A stretch of DNA of 64,000 nucleotides from Muriicola jejuensis (lineage in GTDB: Bacteria > Bacteroidota > Bacteroidia > Flavobacteriales > Flavobacteriaceae). The notes beneath the pieces are model-generated. The model was not told the DNA's origin and made no database searches. It was given only the letters and a program-made list of their open reading frames with translations. Positions 1 through 7,965 of this stretch are shown piece by piece. Position 1 is the first letter of the stretch. Each line of letters opens with the position of its first letter. Location of the stretch: the NCBI RefSeq assembly GCF_010671595.1, contig NZ_JAABOP010000001.1:310001-374000 (forward strand), in the 5' to 3' direction. The translations under genes and the position numbers were made by a program.

Positions 1-333
1 AGCGTAGCTGTCGTTCGCATCCCTCACCACCACTTTGTAGCTGTCCTTTTCGGCATTCCCGAAGTTAAAGGCCTTTTCCACTACCAGGGTAGATTTAAGA
101 GTCTCGCTGTAAAGGACCCGGTTCTCACTGTCGATCACTTTGATCTGTACATCCCCCATTTCCTTGTTGAAAAAATTCAGGAACAATTTGTCCCCCGATT
201 TTCTAAAGTAAGGTCCTTCTTTTAATTCCTTTTCCTTTCCATTAACTGAAGGCAGTGAGCTCACGGTGTTAGCAAAGGTTGTGGCTGATACCAGGATCAA
301 AGCCATTGCAGTAATTTTTTTAATTGTTTTCAT
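1..333 (-). CDS. Small secreted protein, 3' end outside window
   Basis: I translated this by hand from the ATG at 333; 111 codons are visible and the frame stays open to the window edge. The N-terminus (MKTIKKITAMALILVSATTF) is a clear Sec signal peptide. The mature part reads as a beta-rich segment with charged turns (KLFLNFFNKEMGDVQIKVID, then VVEKAFNFGNAEKDSYKVVV). This resembles the small secreted beta-sandwich proteins common in Flavobacteriia, but I do not recognise a named family. A -7-like element at 370-377 would give a leader of about 30 nt. The function is unknown. Confidence 0.75.
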   Translation of the reverse strand, partial: MKTIKKITAMALILVSATTFANTVSSLPSVNGKEKELKEGPYFRKSGDKLFLNFFNKEMGDVQIKVIDSENRVLYSETLKSTLVVEKAFNFGNAEKDSYKVVVRDANDSYA

Positions 334-369
334 GATTGTTTCTTTTTGATTGATGAATTAAACTCCCTA

Positions 370-377
370 CAAATCTA
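370..377 (-). promoter_or_regulatory. Bacteroidetes -7 element for the leftmost gene
   Basis: On the minus strand this reads TAGATTTG, an exact match to TANNTTTG, and lies 36 bp upstream of the ATG at 333. No TTG was found at the expected -33 distance, so only half of the promoter is supported. Confidence 0.4.
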
Positions 378-485
378 CCTTCAATTCACGGGGTTCACTA
401 CAGCAGGATTGGCCTATATCTGTTCTATTTTAACAGCAATAATCGTTAAGAATATCATAAATGGTAATATTCCATATTTTTTGGA

Positions 486-493
486 TAATTTTG
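486..493 (+). promoter_or_regulatory. Bacteroidetes -7 element for the AraC-type regulator gene
   Basis: TAATTTTG matches TANNTTTG exactly and predicts a transcript start near 500, about 40 nt before the start codon. No good -33 TTG was seen. The stretch between this site and the divergent gene is otherwise AT-rich with no evident gene. Confidence 0.4.
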
Positions 494-539
494 CAAAGTC
501 CTTTCAACAACCACATGAGTAATTTTAAGCGTATATAGG

Positions 540-1418
540 ATGACTATGATACAACAGAAACCTACTTTTGAGGCCATTGAACCTAACTTTGGTAACTCCT
601 TCACCTATCAGAAGTTCGACGAGGAACGTCTCAATAAGAACAACGTCTGGCATTACCACCCTGAGATAGAACTCGTATATGTGAACGGAGGGGCTGGAAA
701 ACGGCAGATCGGGAGTCATGTTTCTTATTATACGAACGGGGACCTCATCCTGATAGGGAGCAACCTGCCGCATTGTGGAATGACGGATAAGCTCACTGGA
801 AATAAAAAGGAGACGGTCATCCAGATGAAACAGGACTTTTTGGGGAATGATTTCTTCAAGATCCCCGAGATGAAACAGATACAGGCCCTTTTTGAACTCG
901 CTTCCGGAGGGATCGCATTTTCAGGCAAGACGAAAAGGAAGATAGGAGAAAAAATGGAGGTGCTGGAATACCAAACCGACTTCCAAAGGCTCCTTTCCAT
1001 CCTGAACATCCTCAATGAACTAGCTCATTCAGAGGAGTACAAAGTGTTGAATGCAGATGGTTTCTCCCTGAAAACCGAGGTCAAGGACAACGACCGTATC
1101 AACGTGGTCTTCAACTATGTCAAACAGAATTTCAGGGAAGATATTACCCTGGAGAAGATCGCAGACATGGTGAGTATGACGGTACCTTCCTTTTGCCGGT
1201 ATTTCAAGAAGATCACCAACAAGACCTTTGTTCAGTTCGTAAACGAATGCCGGCTGGTGCACGCTTCCAAATTACTGGCAGAACAACCCATGAGCATTAC
1301 GGAGGTGTGCTTTGAAAGCGGTTTCAACAACTTTTCCCATTTCAATAAATCCTTTAAGGCATTTACGGGACAAAATCCTTCGGAATACAGGAATGAGCTC
1401 AAAAAGGTCATCAGCTGA
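540..1418 (+). CDS. AraC-family transcriptional regulator with N-terminal cupin-type sensor
   Basis: This 292-aa protein has the usual AraC layout. The N-terminal ~120 residues look like a cupin ligand-sensing domain (VWHYHPEIELVYVNGG, then GDLILIGSNLPH). The last ~100 residues carry two helix-turn-helix motifs (ITLEKIADMVSMTVPSFCRY and MSITEVCFESGFNNFSHFNK) ending in the conserved TGQNPSEYR signature. It should bind DNA as a ligand-responsive activator or repressor; the ligand cannot be read from the sequence. A second ATG at 546 follows a short purine-rich AGGA and may be the true start. The AlkB-like gene starts 8 bp downstream, so the two are probably cotranscribed. Confidence 0.9.
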   Translation: MTMIQQKPTFEAIEPNFGNSFTYQKFDEERLNKNNVWHYHPEIELVYVNGGAGKRQIGSHVSYYTNGDLILIGSNLPHCGMTDKLTGNKKETVIQMKQDFLGNDFFKIPEMKQIQALFELASGGIAFSGKTKRKIGEKMEVLEYQTDFQRLLSILNILNELAHSEEYKVLNADGFSLKTEVKDNDRINVVFNYVKQNFREDITLEKIADMVSMTVPSFCRYFKKITNKTFVQFVNECRLVHASKLLAEQPMSITEVCFESGFNNFSHFNKSFKAFTGQNPSEYRNELKKVIS

Positions 1419-1425
1419 ATCCCGT

Positions 1426-2019
1426 ATGCAGACAGAAGCCCTGAAAATTGAGTTGCCCGAAAGTGATATTCAGTATTTCTCCGGTTTTTTTAGCCCTGGA
1501 GAAGCAGCCCGTCTCTTTGAGACCCTGAGAAGGGAGATCCCCTGGCAACAGGACGATATCCGGGTCTTCGGAAAGACCTACCCCCAACCCAGGCTTACGG
1601 CCTTGTTCGCCAATAACGGCAAACCCTACGCCTACTCCAACATCACCATGATTCCCCACTTATTTACCGGGGAACTCCTGGAAATAAAACAAAAAATAGA
1701 GCGCCTGCTGCCCGAAACATCTTTCACTACCTGCCTGCTGAACCTCTACAGGGACGGACGGGACAGCAATGGCTGGCATGCCGATGATGAATCCGTCCTC
1801 GGAAGGAATCCGGTGATCGCTTCGGTAACCCTGGGAGAGGAACGTCCTTTCCACTTCAAACACAAAAAAGATCCTTCTTTAAAGCACAAAATGATCCTTG
1901 AGAACGGCAGTCTGCTGATCATGAAAGGAGAAACACAGCATTGCTGGCTGCATCAGGTCCCCAAAACAAAGAGGCCTATTGGAGAGCGGATCAACCTAAC
2001 CTTCAGGGTCATTCGTTGA
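1426..2019 (+). CDS. AlkB-like 2-oxoglutarate/Fe(II) dioxygenase, alkylated nucleic acid repair
   Basis: The protein is 197 aa from the ATG at 1426. It carries the AlkB core: NLYRDGRDSNGWHADDES with the HxD iron ligands, a later His in GETQHCWLHQV, and GERINLTFRVI with the RxNxTxR motif that binds 2-oxoglutarate and substrate. The family oxidatively removes methyl groups from DNA or RNA bases. The frame is open upstream to 1312 inside the AraC gene, but that part is not AlkB-like; 1426 gives normal family length and an 8-bp gap after the regulator. GTG/ATG alternatives upstream (for example 1393) are less likely. Adjacency to an AraC-type regulator is reminiscent of inducible alkylation-response pairs, but that link is inference. 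Confidence 0.9.
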   Translation: MQTEALKIELPESDIQYFSGFFSPGEAARLFETLRREIPWQQDDIRVFGKTYPQPRLTALFANNGKPYAYSNITMIPHLFTGELLEIKQKIERLLPETSFTTCLLNLYRDGRDSNGWHADDESVLGRNPVIASVTLGEERPFHFKHKKDPSLKHKMILENGSLLIMKGETQHCWLHQVPKTKRPIGERINLTFRVIR

Positions 2020-2043
2020 TCCGTTAGATTCTTTTTATCTTTG
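2016..2043 (+). promoter_or_regulatory. Promoter of the DUF2805 gene
   Basis: TTG at 2016-2018 and TATCTTTG at 2036-2043 are separated by 17 nt, within the 17-23 nt range reported for Flavobacterium promoters. The predicted start of transcription falls at about 2050, next to the ATG at 2051, so the mRNA may be leaderless. Confidence 0.55.
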
Positions 2044-2050
2044 CCTCGCT

Positions 2051-2329
2051 ATGAAAAAAGAGTTCACCGAAAGAGAATTGGACCGTATCATTGAAATGGC
2101 CTGGGAAGACCGCACCCCCTTTGACGCCATTCAGTTCCAATTTGGCATCTCCGAACAGGAGACCATAGAGATCATGAGGAGGGAAATGAAGCCCAGCAGT
2201 TTCAGAATGTGGCGGAAACGGGTACAGGGCAGGCAGACGAAGCACTCCGCACTGAGATCCGCAGACAGCACCCGATTCAAAAGCACCCGACAACGCCAGA
2301 TCACAGGCAATAAGATCTCAAAACGCTAA
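2051..2329 (+). CDS. DUF2805 / TIGR03643 family small protein
   Basis: This 92-aa protein matches from memory the TIGR03643 (DUF2805) family: ELDRIIEMAWEDRTPFDAI, then QFGISEQETIEIMRREM and PSSFRMWRKRVQGRQTKH. The pattern resembles a helix-turn-helix-like fold with a basic C-terminus, which suggests nucleic acid binding, but the family function is not established. The last ~25 residues are low-complexity, rich in Arg, Ser, Thr and Lys. Its stop codon overlaps the convergent S1/P1 nuclease stop by 4 bp (2326-2329). It has its own promoter-like site, so it is probably a separate unit from the AlkB-like gene. Confidence 0.85.
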   Translation: MKKEFTERELDRIIEMAWEDRTPFDAIQFQFGISEQETIEIMRREMKPSSFRMWRKRVQGRQTKHSALRSADSTRFKSTRQRQITGNKISKR

Positions 2330-3099
2330 CGGAACAGGTCGTTCAAGACCGCTGCCAGCCTCACACCTCCTTTTAACAATTGCCGCTCGACGGTCTCCCA
2401 GTATACATACTTATACCGGTAGCCAAGGCGCTCCCCCGGAGTTACAGACCCGTAGATAGATGTCGCCAGCCGGTGAGACTCATCTACCCACGTACGTACA
2501 TTTCCTGCCTGCATTTCCAGCAAAGCTTGTTTTGACATTGGAGGAAGATCATTTGCCAATTCGGTATAGCTCATCCCAAAATGTTCGATGAGATCCGAGT
2601 CCCACAACCTGTGCAGGTTGCTCTTCTCCCGGAACCATTGGATCTCAATGTCGTTTCCTCCCCGGTTTTCCTCCCATCCTGCGTGAAGAGGCTGATGCAG
2701 GTCTCCGATGAAATGGATCAGCATTTTGAGATAAAATTCCCGTTGATCATCCGAGGTTTGACGGTCCTCCAATTTCCCAATACAGGTCTGAATGGCCATG
2801 ACGATGTCCCCTTCTTCGCTGGGAGGCTCTTCCCCATAGGTCTTGTCTGCCGGATAATTGACATAGTGCCAGGGATAGTATTGATTGTAGAGCGAATCCG
2901 ATTTGATATCGTCTGCGTAGTTGGATACCGAAGCCAGAGACCTGCCATTTAAAATCTTACGGACCATTTTTCTCGCCTTTCTGCTCAGGTGCATCTCCGC
3001 AACCTCCCCTACTACCCTGTGGCCGGTTTTTCCCCAGAAAGGGGGATTCCCAAAAGCGAGGTTGGCAAATGCTAAAAAGAGGATCAAAAACTTTTTCAT
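2326..3099 (-). CDS. S1/P1 family zinc-dependent nuclease, secreted
   Basis: The protein is 257 aa from the ATG at 3099 and begins with a signal peptide (MKKFLILFLAFANLAFGNPP). The mature chain starts near the trinuclear-zinc family's N-terminal Trp (FWGKTGHRVVGEVAE). Other zinc-site landmarks follow: NYADDIKSD, PWHYVNYP, HFIGDLHQPLHAG, GGNDIEIQW and HRLWDSDLIEH. Members cleave single-stranded DNA/RNA and 3' nucleotides and probably work in the periplasm or outside the cell in nutrient scavenging. The frame extends upstream to 3135, but the signal peptide and a full promoter at 3117-3146 both favour 3099. The stop overlaps the convergent DUF2805 gene by 4 bp. Confidence 0.92.
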   Translation of the reverse strand: MKKFLILFLAFANLAFGNPPFWGKTGHRVVGEVAEMHLSRKARKMVRKILNGRSLASVSNYADDIKSDSLYNQYYPWHYVNYPADKTYGEEPPSEEGDIVMAIQTCIGKLEDRQTSDDQREFYLKMLIHFIGDLHQPLHAGWEENRGGNDIEIQWFREKSNLHRLWDSDLIEHFGMSYTELANDLPPMSKQALLEMQAGNVRTWVDESHRLATSIYGSVTPGERLGYRYKYVYWETVERQLLKGGVRLAAVLNDLFR

Positions 3100-3116
3100 C
3101 TGTTTTCCTTTTTCTG

Positions 3117-3146
3117 CAAAAATAGAGGATGACAATTTACCGGCAA
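3117..3146 (-). promoter_or_regulatory. Consensus Bacteroidetes promoter of the S1/P1 nuclease gene
   Basis: On the minus strand, TTG (3146-3144), a spacer of exactly 19 nt and TATTTTTG (3124-3117) match the consensus fully. The predicted start of transcription is near 3110, about 11 nt before the ATG at 3099. This rules against translation from the upstream ATG at 3135. Confidence 0.7.
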
Positions 3147-3297
3147 GTTAATTCTCTCAGGTTATGTTACTCCGTTTTACTCACAAGACCTGAAATACCT
3201 TGCTCATATCACTGTATCCAAGTGAACGAATTCAAAAGTGCCTCAGAATTCCCGAAAGGTATCCTCGAATTTGGGATTTCTTTAACGCTTAAAATGT

Positions 3298-3305
3298 TAA
3301 ATTTG
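3298..3305 (+). promoter_or_regulatory. -7 element just upstream of the DUF5916 gene
   Basis: TAAATTTG is an exact TANNTTTG match. It predicts transcription from about 3312, one base past the first A of the ATG at 3311. If it is real, translation must start further in, and the GTG at 3332 becomes the best candidate. Confidence 0.45.
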
Positions 3306-3310
3306 CCGGA

Positions 3311-5545
3311 ATGTTATTTTCTGAACGCATAGTGATAAGGAAGGTGTTGCTGGCCTTCGTGATGCTTTTTTGTATCCAGTATTCCTTTGGTCAGAACAAC
3401 TTCAGTTCCAAGAACCGATCCTTTAAGGTCAAGTACATTCAGGATTTTATAAACCTAGACGGCATCCTGGACGAACACATATGGGAAGAAGCGGAGAGCG
3501 CCTCTGATTTCTGGGAATACTTCCCCGCAGATTCCATACAGGCCCTTAAACAAACGGATATAAAAATGCTGTATGACGATAAGAACCTGTACATAGGGAT
3601 TACCGTTTATACAGATGGCAAAAACTATGCAGTTGAGTCGCTTCGACGTGATTTTCGCGCAGGGAACAGTGACAACATCACCTTGCTTTTCGATACGTTT
3701 AATGATGGTAACAACGCTTTTCTCTTTGGGATAAATCCCTATGGGGTATTGCGGGAAGGCCTGGTTTCGGGAGGGGGACTCGACCTGAGAGGCTTTACCA
3801 TCTCCTGGGATGTAAAGTGGAGAGGAGATGCTAAGATCTTCGATGACCATTATACGGCGGAAATGATTATTCCCCTGACCTCCTTTAAATTTCGGGAGGG
3901 GGAAACCAAATGGCGTTTTAACAGCTACCGCTTTGACACCCAAAGTAATGAAAACAGTACCTGGGCGCGCATTCCACAGAATCAGAATATTTTTGGGCTT
4001 ACCTTTATGGGGGATATGGTTTTTGAAAAACCGCTGGGTAAATCCAGGACACCTTTTGCCGTTATTCCCTATATTAATTATCTGACCGCCCGGGATTTTG
4101 ATAATAATACCTCGACCAATGATTTTAAAGTAGGTGGTGATGCCAAGGTGTCCATTGGGAACAGCCTGAACCTGGATATCACGGTCAACCCCGATTTTTC
4201 CCAGGTAGAAGTGGATAATCAGATCACCAACCTGACGCGTTTTGAAATTGGCCTCCCCGAAAGGCGGCAATTCTTTATCGACAATAATGACCTGTTTGCA
4301 GACTTCGGGGATTCCCGGGACAGTAACCCCTTTTTTTCCAGACGAATCGGTATTGCCCGGGACACGGCCGGTAACACCATTGAAAATAGCATCCTAGGTG
4401 GGGTCAGGCTCAGTGGAAAACTGAATAAAAGACTTAGAATCGGTTTCCTCAACATACAAACCGAGGCTGATGTGGCCAATGAGATTGCCACGAACAACAA
4501 CATGATGATGGCCGTTCAGCAGCAGGTTTTCTCCCGTTCCAACATCGGCTTATTCTTTATTAACCGACAATCGACCCAGGACTACGACTTTCTGTCCGAA
4601 GAAGATCGGTATAACCGGGTTGTCGGAATCGACTATAACCTCATATCAGAAGACAATTTATGGAGCGGACGGGCCTTCCTGCACAAATCCTTTGAGCCCG
4701 CGGGAAGTGATGAAGACTTTTCATCTGGAATGCAGTTGGAATATAATTCCCGTTACTGGAACTTTTTCAGTAAAGCTGTGTTTGTGGGGGAAGATTATCA
4801 GTCTGATCTCGGCTTTATCCGTAGAACCGATATTTTCAAGGGTATTTTCAGTATGAGGAGGGTATTCTGGCCAAAGGAGGGAATTATTCAAAACCACAGC
4901 ATAAGGTTTTTACCGAATTTTATCTGGAGTCCGACCCGGGATTTCCTGAACACGGATTATACCGCCCGACTCGACTGGGAGGTGCGCTTTAACGATCTAT
5001 CTGAGGCGCAAGCCTCATTTTCGCATGAGTATACCTATTTATTAGACGAATTTGACCCTACCCGGAGTGATGATGCCCTGCCACTGCCCGGCGAGCAAGG
5101 CTATTATTACAATTCTGTCAGTTTTCAGTACCGATCAGACAGGCGACGTCTTTTTTCATATTCCATGGAACCTACCATCGGCCGGTTTTTTAACGGGGAT
5201 ATTTTTTCGCTGGAAGGAGGGGTAAACTTTCGCCTGCAGCCCAAAGCGGTCGTCTCCATGAACTTCAGGTATGACCAGATACAGTTGCCGGAACCTTATG
5301 GCAGTGCGAATATCTGGCTGATTAGTCCTAGGTTTGATCTGACCTTTAGCAAATCGATCTTCTGGTCGACTTTGATTCAGTACAGCAATCAGCGGGACAA
5401 TCTCGGGATCAATTCCAGGCTGCAATGGCGTTTTGCCCCCTTATCCGACCTTTTCCTGGTATACAATGACAATTACTTCGTCAACACATTCGCCCCAAAA
5501 GTCCGGTCTATCAACCTGAAGGTCACCTACTGGCTCAATATCTGA
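3311..5545 (+). CDS. DUF5916 outer-membrane beta-barrel protein with CBM9-like N-terminal domain
   Basis: The 744-aa protein has a signal peptide ending at YSFGQ near residue 28. A ~190-aa CBM9-like beta-sandwich follows (DFINLDGILDEHIWEEAES, then DIKMLYDDKNLYIGITVYTD). The remainder is dominated by alternating aromatic/polar strands typical of an outer-membrane barrel, ending in INLKVTYWLNI with a terminal hydrophobic residue. This is the DUF5916 arrangement, widespread in Bacteroidetes; the substrate is unknown, though glycan or surface-associated roles are often assumed. The GTG at 3332 gives a cleaner signal peptide (MIRKVLLAFVMLFCIQYSFG) and fits the -7 element at 3298-3305, so the annotated ATG at 3311 may be seven codons too early. 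Confidence 0.88.
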   Translation: MLFSERIVIRKVLLAFVMLFCIQYSFGQNNFSSKNRSFKVKYIQDFINLDGILDEHIWEEAESASDFWEYFPADSIQALKQTDIKMLYDDKNLYIGITVYTDGKNYAVESLRRDFRAGNSDNITLLFDTFNDGNNAFLFGINPYGVLREGLVSGGGLDLRGFTISWDVKWRGDAKIFDDHYTAEMIIPLTSFKFREGETKWRFNSYRFDTQSNENSTWARIPQNQNIFGLTFMGDMVFEKPLGKSRTPFAVIPYINYLTARDFDNNTSTNDFKVGGDAKVSIGNSLNLDITVNPDFSQVEVDNQITNLTRFEIGLPERRQFFIDNNDLFADFGDSRDSNPFFSRRIGIARDTAGNTIENSILGGVRLSGKLNKRLRIGFLNIQTEADVANEIATNNNMMMAVQQQVFSRSNIGLFFINRQSTQDYDFLSEEDRYNRVVGIDYNLISEDNLWSGRAFLHKSFEPAGSDEDFSSGMQLEYNSRYWNFFSKAVFVGEDYQSDLGFIRRTDIFKGIFSMRRVFWPKEGIIQNHSIRFLPNFIWSPTRDFLNTDYTARLDWEVRFNDLSEAQASFSHEYTYLLDEFDPTRSDDALPLPGEQGYYYNSVSFQYRSDRRRLFSYSMEPTIGRFFNGDIFSLEGGVNFRLQPKAVVSMNFRYDQIQLPEPYGSANIWLISPRFDLTFSKSIFWSTLIQYSNQRDNLGINSRLQWRFAPLSDLFLVYNDNYFVNTFAPKVRSINLKVTYWLNI

Positions 5546-5577
5546 GAGCGAAAAAGCTTCCCCCGGTCAATTATCTT

Positions 5578-5585
5578 TATATTTG
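5578..5585 (+). promoter_or_regulatory. -7 element of the DUF819 gene
   Basis: TATATTTG matches TANNTTTG and lies 26 bp before the ATG at 5611. No TTG was found at the -33 distance. Confidence 0.4.
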
Positions 5586-5610
5586 ACTCTATTGCTGAAT
5601 ACACGCGTTT

Positions 5611-6873
5611 ATGGATCACTTTCCTCTGACCGATGATACGGTCATCCTCGGCCTGCTTTGCCTCTGTCTTGGTTTTGTATTTTATACTTCCTCCCTTGAA
5701 ACGGGTTTCTGGAGCAAGTTCTATAAGGTGGTTCCCACCTTGCTGATGTGTTACATGCTCCCGGCCATTCTGACCAGTCTGGGACTGATCTCCGAGGAAT
5801 CCTCCAACCTGTATTACATAGCCAGCCGGTACCTGCTGCCGGCCGCGCTTATTTTGATGACGCTCAGTATTGACCTAAAAGCGATTTTGAACCTGGGTTC
5901 CAAGGCACTGATCATGTTCCTGACAGGAACCGCAGGGATTATTATCGGGGGCCCCTTAGCCATCCTGATCGTCTCCATTTTTTCCCCGGAGACCGTTGGT
6001 GGAGTGGGGTTCGACGCGGTGTGGCGCGGGCTGGCCACCATCGCGGGTAGCTGGATAGGCGGAGGTGCCAATCAGGCTGCCATGCTGGAGGTATTCCAGT
6101 ACAACCCGGCCAATTTTGGGGGAATGGTCCTGATCGATATCGTAGTGGCCAACATCTGGATGGCCATCATATTGCTCGGTGTGGGCAAGACGGAACGCAT
6201 CGATCGCTGGCTGAAGGCAGACACCAGTTCCATCGACCAGCTCAGAGCAAAGGTATCTGCCTATACGGCCAAAATCGCACGTATTCCCACCCTCAGGGAC
6301 TATATCATCCTCACCTGCCTTGCATTTACAGGGGTAGGGATCTCGCACTATCTGGGATTCCATTTTACAGATTACCTGCAGTCGAATTTCGAGATCATCC
6401 GCAACAAAGAAAAAGCCCTTTCATCCCTTGGATCGGAATTCCTGTGGATGGTAGTCTTCGCCACGGTGGTAGGGATCCTCTTGTCCTTCACAAAGGCAAA
6501 ATCCTATGAAGGGGCAGGAGCCAGCAAGATCGGCGGGTTATTCATCTACATCCTCGTGGCGACGATCGGCATGAAGATGGATCTGGGCAAGGTTCTGGAA
6601 AATCCCGGGCTGATCCTGATCGGACTCATATGGATCTCCATTCACGCCGGACTCCTTATCCTGGTCGCTAAACTGATCAAGGCGCCTTTTTTCTTCCTCG
6701 CCGTGGGGAGCCAGGCCAATGTAGGTGGTGCGGCGTCTGCCCCCATCGTGGCAGCCGAATTTCACCCTTCCCTTACCTCAGTGGGAATCCTCCTCGCCGT
6801 CCTGGGGTATGTGATCGGAACAGCCGGGGCCTATATTTGCGCTTTGCTGATGGAAGTTGCCTCCCATGTTTAG
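5611..6873 (+). CDS. DUF819 family integral membrane protein (YjcL-like)
   Basis: The 420-aa protein is almost entirely hydrophobic, with roughly ten or more predicted membrane segments. It carries the conserved DUF819 features: a glycine-rich GLATIAGSWIGGGANQAAML stretch near residue 145, and a mirrored SQANVGGAASAPIVAAEFHP stretch near residue 370. The two related halves suggest an inverted-repeat transporter fold. The family is annotated as a putative permease; the substrate is not known, and I infer none. It follows the DUF5916 gene by 65 bp with its own -7-like site. A small lipoprotein gene begins 43 bp downstream. Confidence 0.88.
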   Translation: MDHFPLTDDTVILGLLCLCLGFVFYTSSLETGFWSKFYKVVPTLLMCYMLPAILTSLGLISEESSNLYYIASRYLLPAALILMTLSIDLKAILNLGSKALIMFLTGTAGIIIGGPLAILIVSIFSPETVGGVGFDAVWRGLATIAGSWIGGGANQAAMLEVFQYNPANFGGMVLIDIVVANIWMAIILLGVGKTERIDRWLKADTSSIDQLRAKVSAYTAKIARIPTLRDYIILTCLAFTGVGISHYLGFHFTDYLQSNFEIIRNKEKALSSLGSEFLWMVVFATVVGILLSFTKAKSYEGAGASKIGGLFIYILVATIGMKMDLGKVLENPGLILIGLIWISIHAGLLILVAKLIKAPFFFLAVGSQANVGGAASAPIVAAEFHPSLTSVGILLAVLGYVIGTAGAYICALLMEVASHV

Positions 6874-6916
6874 ATTTCCATAAACTTTACGGATATTTGG
6901 GCAAAATTTTACACCC

Positions 6917-7621
6917 ATGAAATACCCTTGCTACTTTCTGGCAATTGCCATCCTGATATCTGCCTGCTCTGGCGAAAAAGCCGATACCATGGAGGTCAGT
7001 GGCACTGTCAAAGGCCTGAAAAAGGGGACTTTATACCTCCAAAAGGTGGAAGATTCCACATTGGTATCCCTGGATTCCCTGGAAATGAGGGGGAAGGGGG
7101 ATTTCCTGTTCACGACCTCGGTGGAGAGTCCTGAGATATTCTATCTCTACCTAAAGAAAGAAGACCAGAACGAGATTAATGACCGTATCACTTTTTTTGG
7201 AGAACCCGGGAAGATCAACATTCAGACCCTCTGGAATGCATTCGACACCAAAGCGGTCGTCACCGGATCGACCACCCAGAAGGAACTGGAAGAATTCCGT
7301 GAAATGATGAGCAGGTTCAACACCGAGAATCTGGAACAACTGAGAGCGGCGAGCGACCCTGAAATTCTCAAGGATCCCGCCTCTGTGGACTCCCTTCAGC
7401 AGGCAAATGAAAGGAACATCAGGAGAAGTTATCTCTATGCCCTGAATTACGCCATGAGCCATACGGGATCCCATATCGCCCCTTATATTGCGCTTTCAGA
7501 AGTGGCAGATGCCAACATCAAATATCTGGATTCGCTCTATAATTCGCTGGATCCTCAGGTGGCCGACGGAAAATACGGCAAGGCCCTCAAGAAACTTCTC
7601 GAGGAACGAAGATCAGAATAA
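6917..7621 (+). CDS. DUF4369-type lipoprotein
   Basis: The 234-aa protein starts with a lipoprotein signal peptide whose lipobox is LISAC, with Cys at about residue 17. The following ~100 residues read as a DUF4369 beta domain (MEVSGTVKGLKKGTLYLQKV, then SLDSLEMRGKGDFLFTT), which in Bacteroidetes often precedes a thioredoxin/AhpC domain. No thioredoxin fold or CxxC follows here; the C-terminal half is helical and charged instead. It is therefore an outer- or inner-membrane anchored lipoprotein lacking the usual redox domain. The function is unknown. It ends 9 bp before the convergent small gene at 7631. Confidence 0.85.
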   Translation: MKYPCYFLAIAILISACSGEKADTMEVSGTVKGLKKGTLYLQKVEDSTLVSLDSLEMRGKGDFLFTTSVESPEIFYLYLKKEDQNEINDRITFFGEPGKINIQTLWNAFDTKAVVTGSTTQKELEEFREMMSRFNTENLEQLRAASDPEILKDPASVDSLQQANERNIRRSYLYALNYAMSHTGSHIAPYIALSEVADANIKYLDSLYNSLDPQVADGKYGKALKKLLEERRSE

Positions 7622-7630
7622 TCGGGGAGG

Positions 7631-7900
7631 TTACCCCATTTTGTTGAGTCGGTTTACCAGGCTGGTGGCTTCCTTTTCCAACTCCTCCCGAACTGATTTC
7701 AGGTGAGCCTTCCGGTTCTCCACATTCTTCTGGTTCACCTTGGCGATCAGGTCATCAAAAGTGGCTATCGCCTTGTCGATGATCTCTGTGCCTTCCTTGG
7801 AGCCGGGGGTATTATTCGACTCCTCGAAGATGTATACTGCCTCTATAATATCGCCCAAGACGTAGTTGATGTCTTTCTTTAAATCGCGAATATTTGCCAT
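7631..7900 (-). CDS. Conserved small alpha-helical protein, unknown function
   Basis: The 89-aa protein is mostly helical and charged (IRDLKKDINYVLGDIIEAVY, then LIAKVNQKNVENRKAHLKSV). It has no signal peptide or membrane segment. It resembles small conserved cytoplasmic proteins of Flavobacteriaceae, but I cannot name a family. A -7-like element (TACTTTTG, 7919-7926 on the minus strand) gives a leader of about 12 nt and supports the start at 7900. It stands between a convergent lipoprotein gene and the end of manA. Confidence 0.75.
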   Translation of the reverse strand: MANIRDLKKDINYVLGDIIEAVYIFEESNNTPGSKEGTEIIDKAIATFDDLIAKVNQKNVENRKAHLKSVREELEKEATSLVNRLNKMG

Positions 7901-7918
7901 CTCTTATGAAATTTAATA

Positions 7919-7926
7919 CAAAAGTA
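7919..7926 (-). promoter_or_regulatory. -7 element of the 89-aa protein gene
   Basis: The minus strand reads TACTTTTG, an exact TANNTTTG match, 19 bp upstream of the ATG at 7900. No -33 TTG was seen. Confidence 0.4.
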
Positions 7927-7965
7927 ACCTATATCCACGGTATTGGGAAATAAGCCCGCATACTT

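Noticed and set aside
1312-1425. N-terminal extension of the AlkB-like protein
   Set aside because: It is the coding DNA of the AraC gene read in another frame; AlkB similarity begins after the ATG at 1426.
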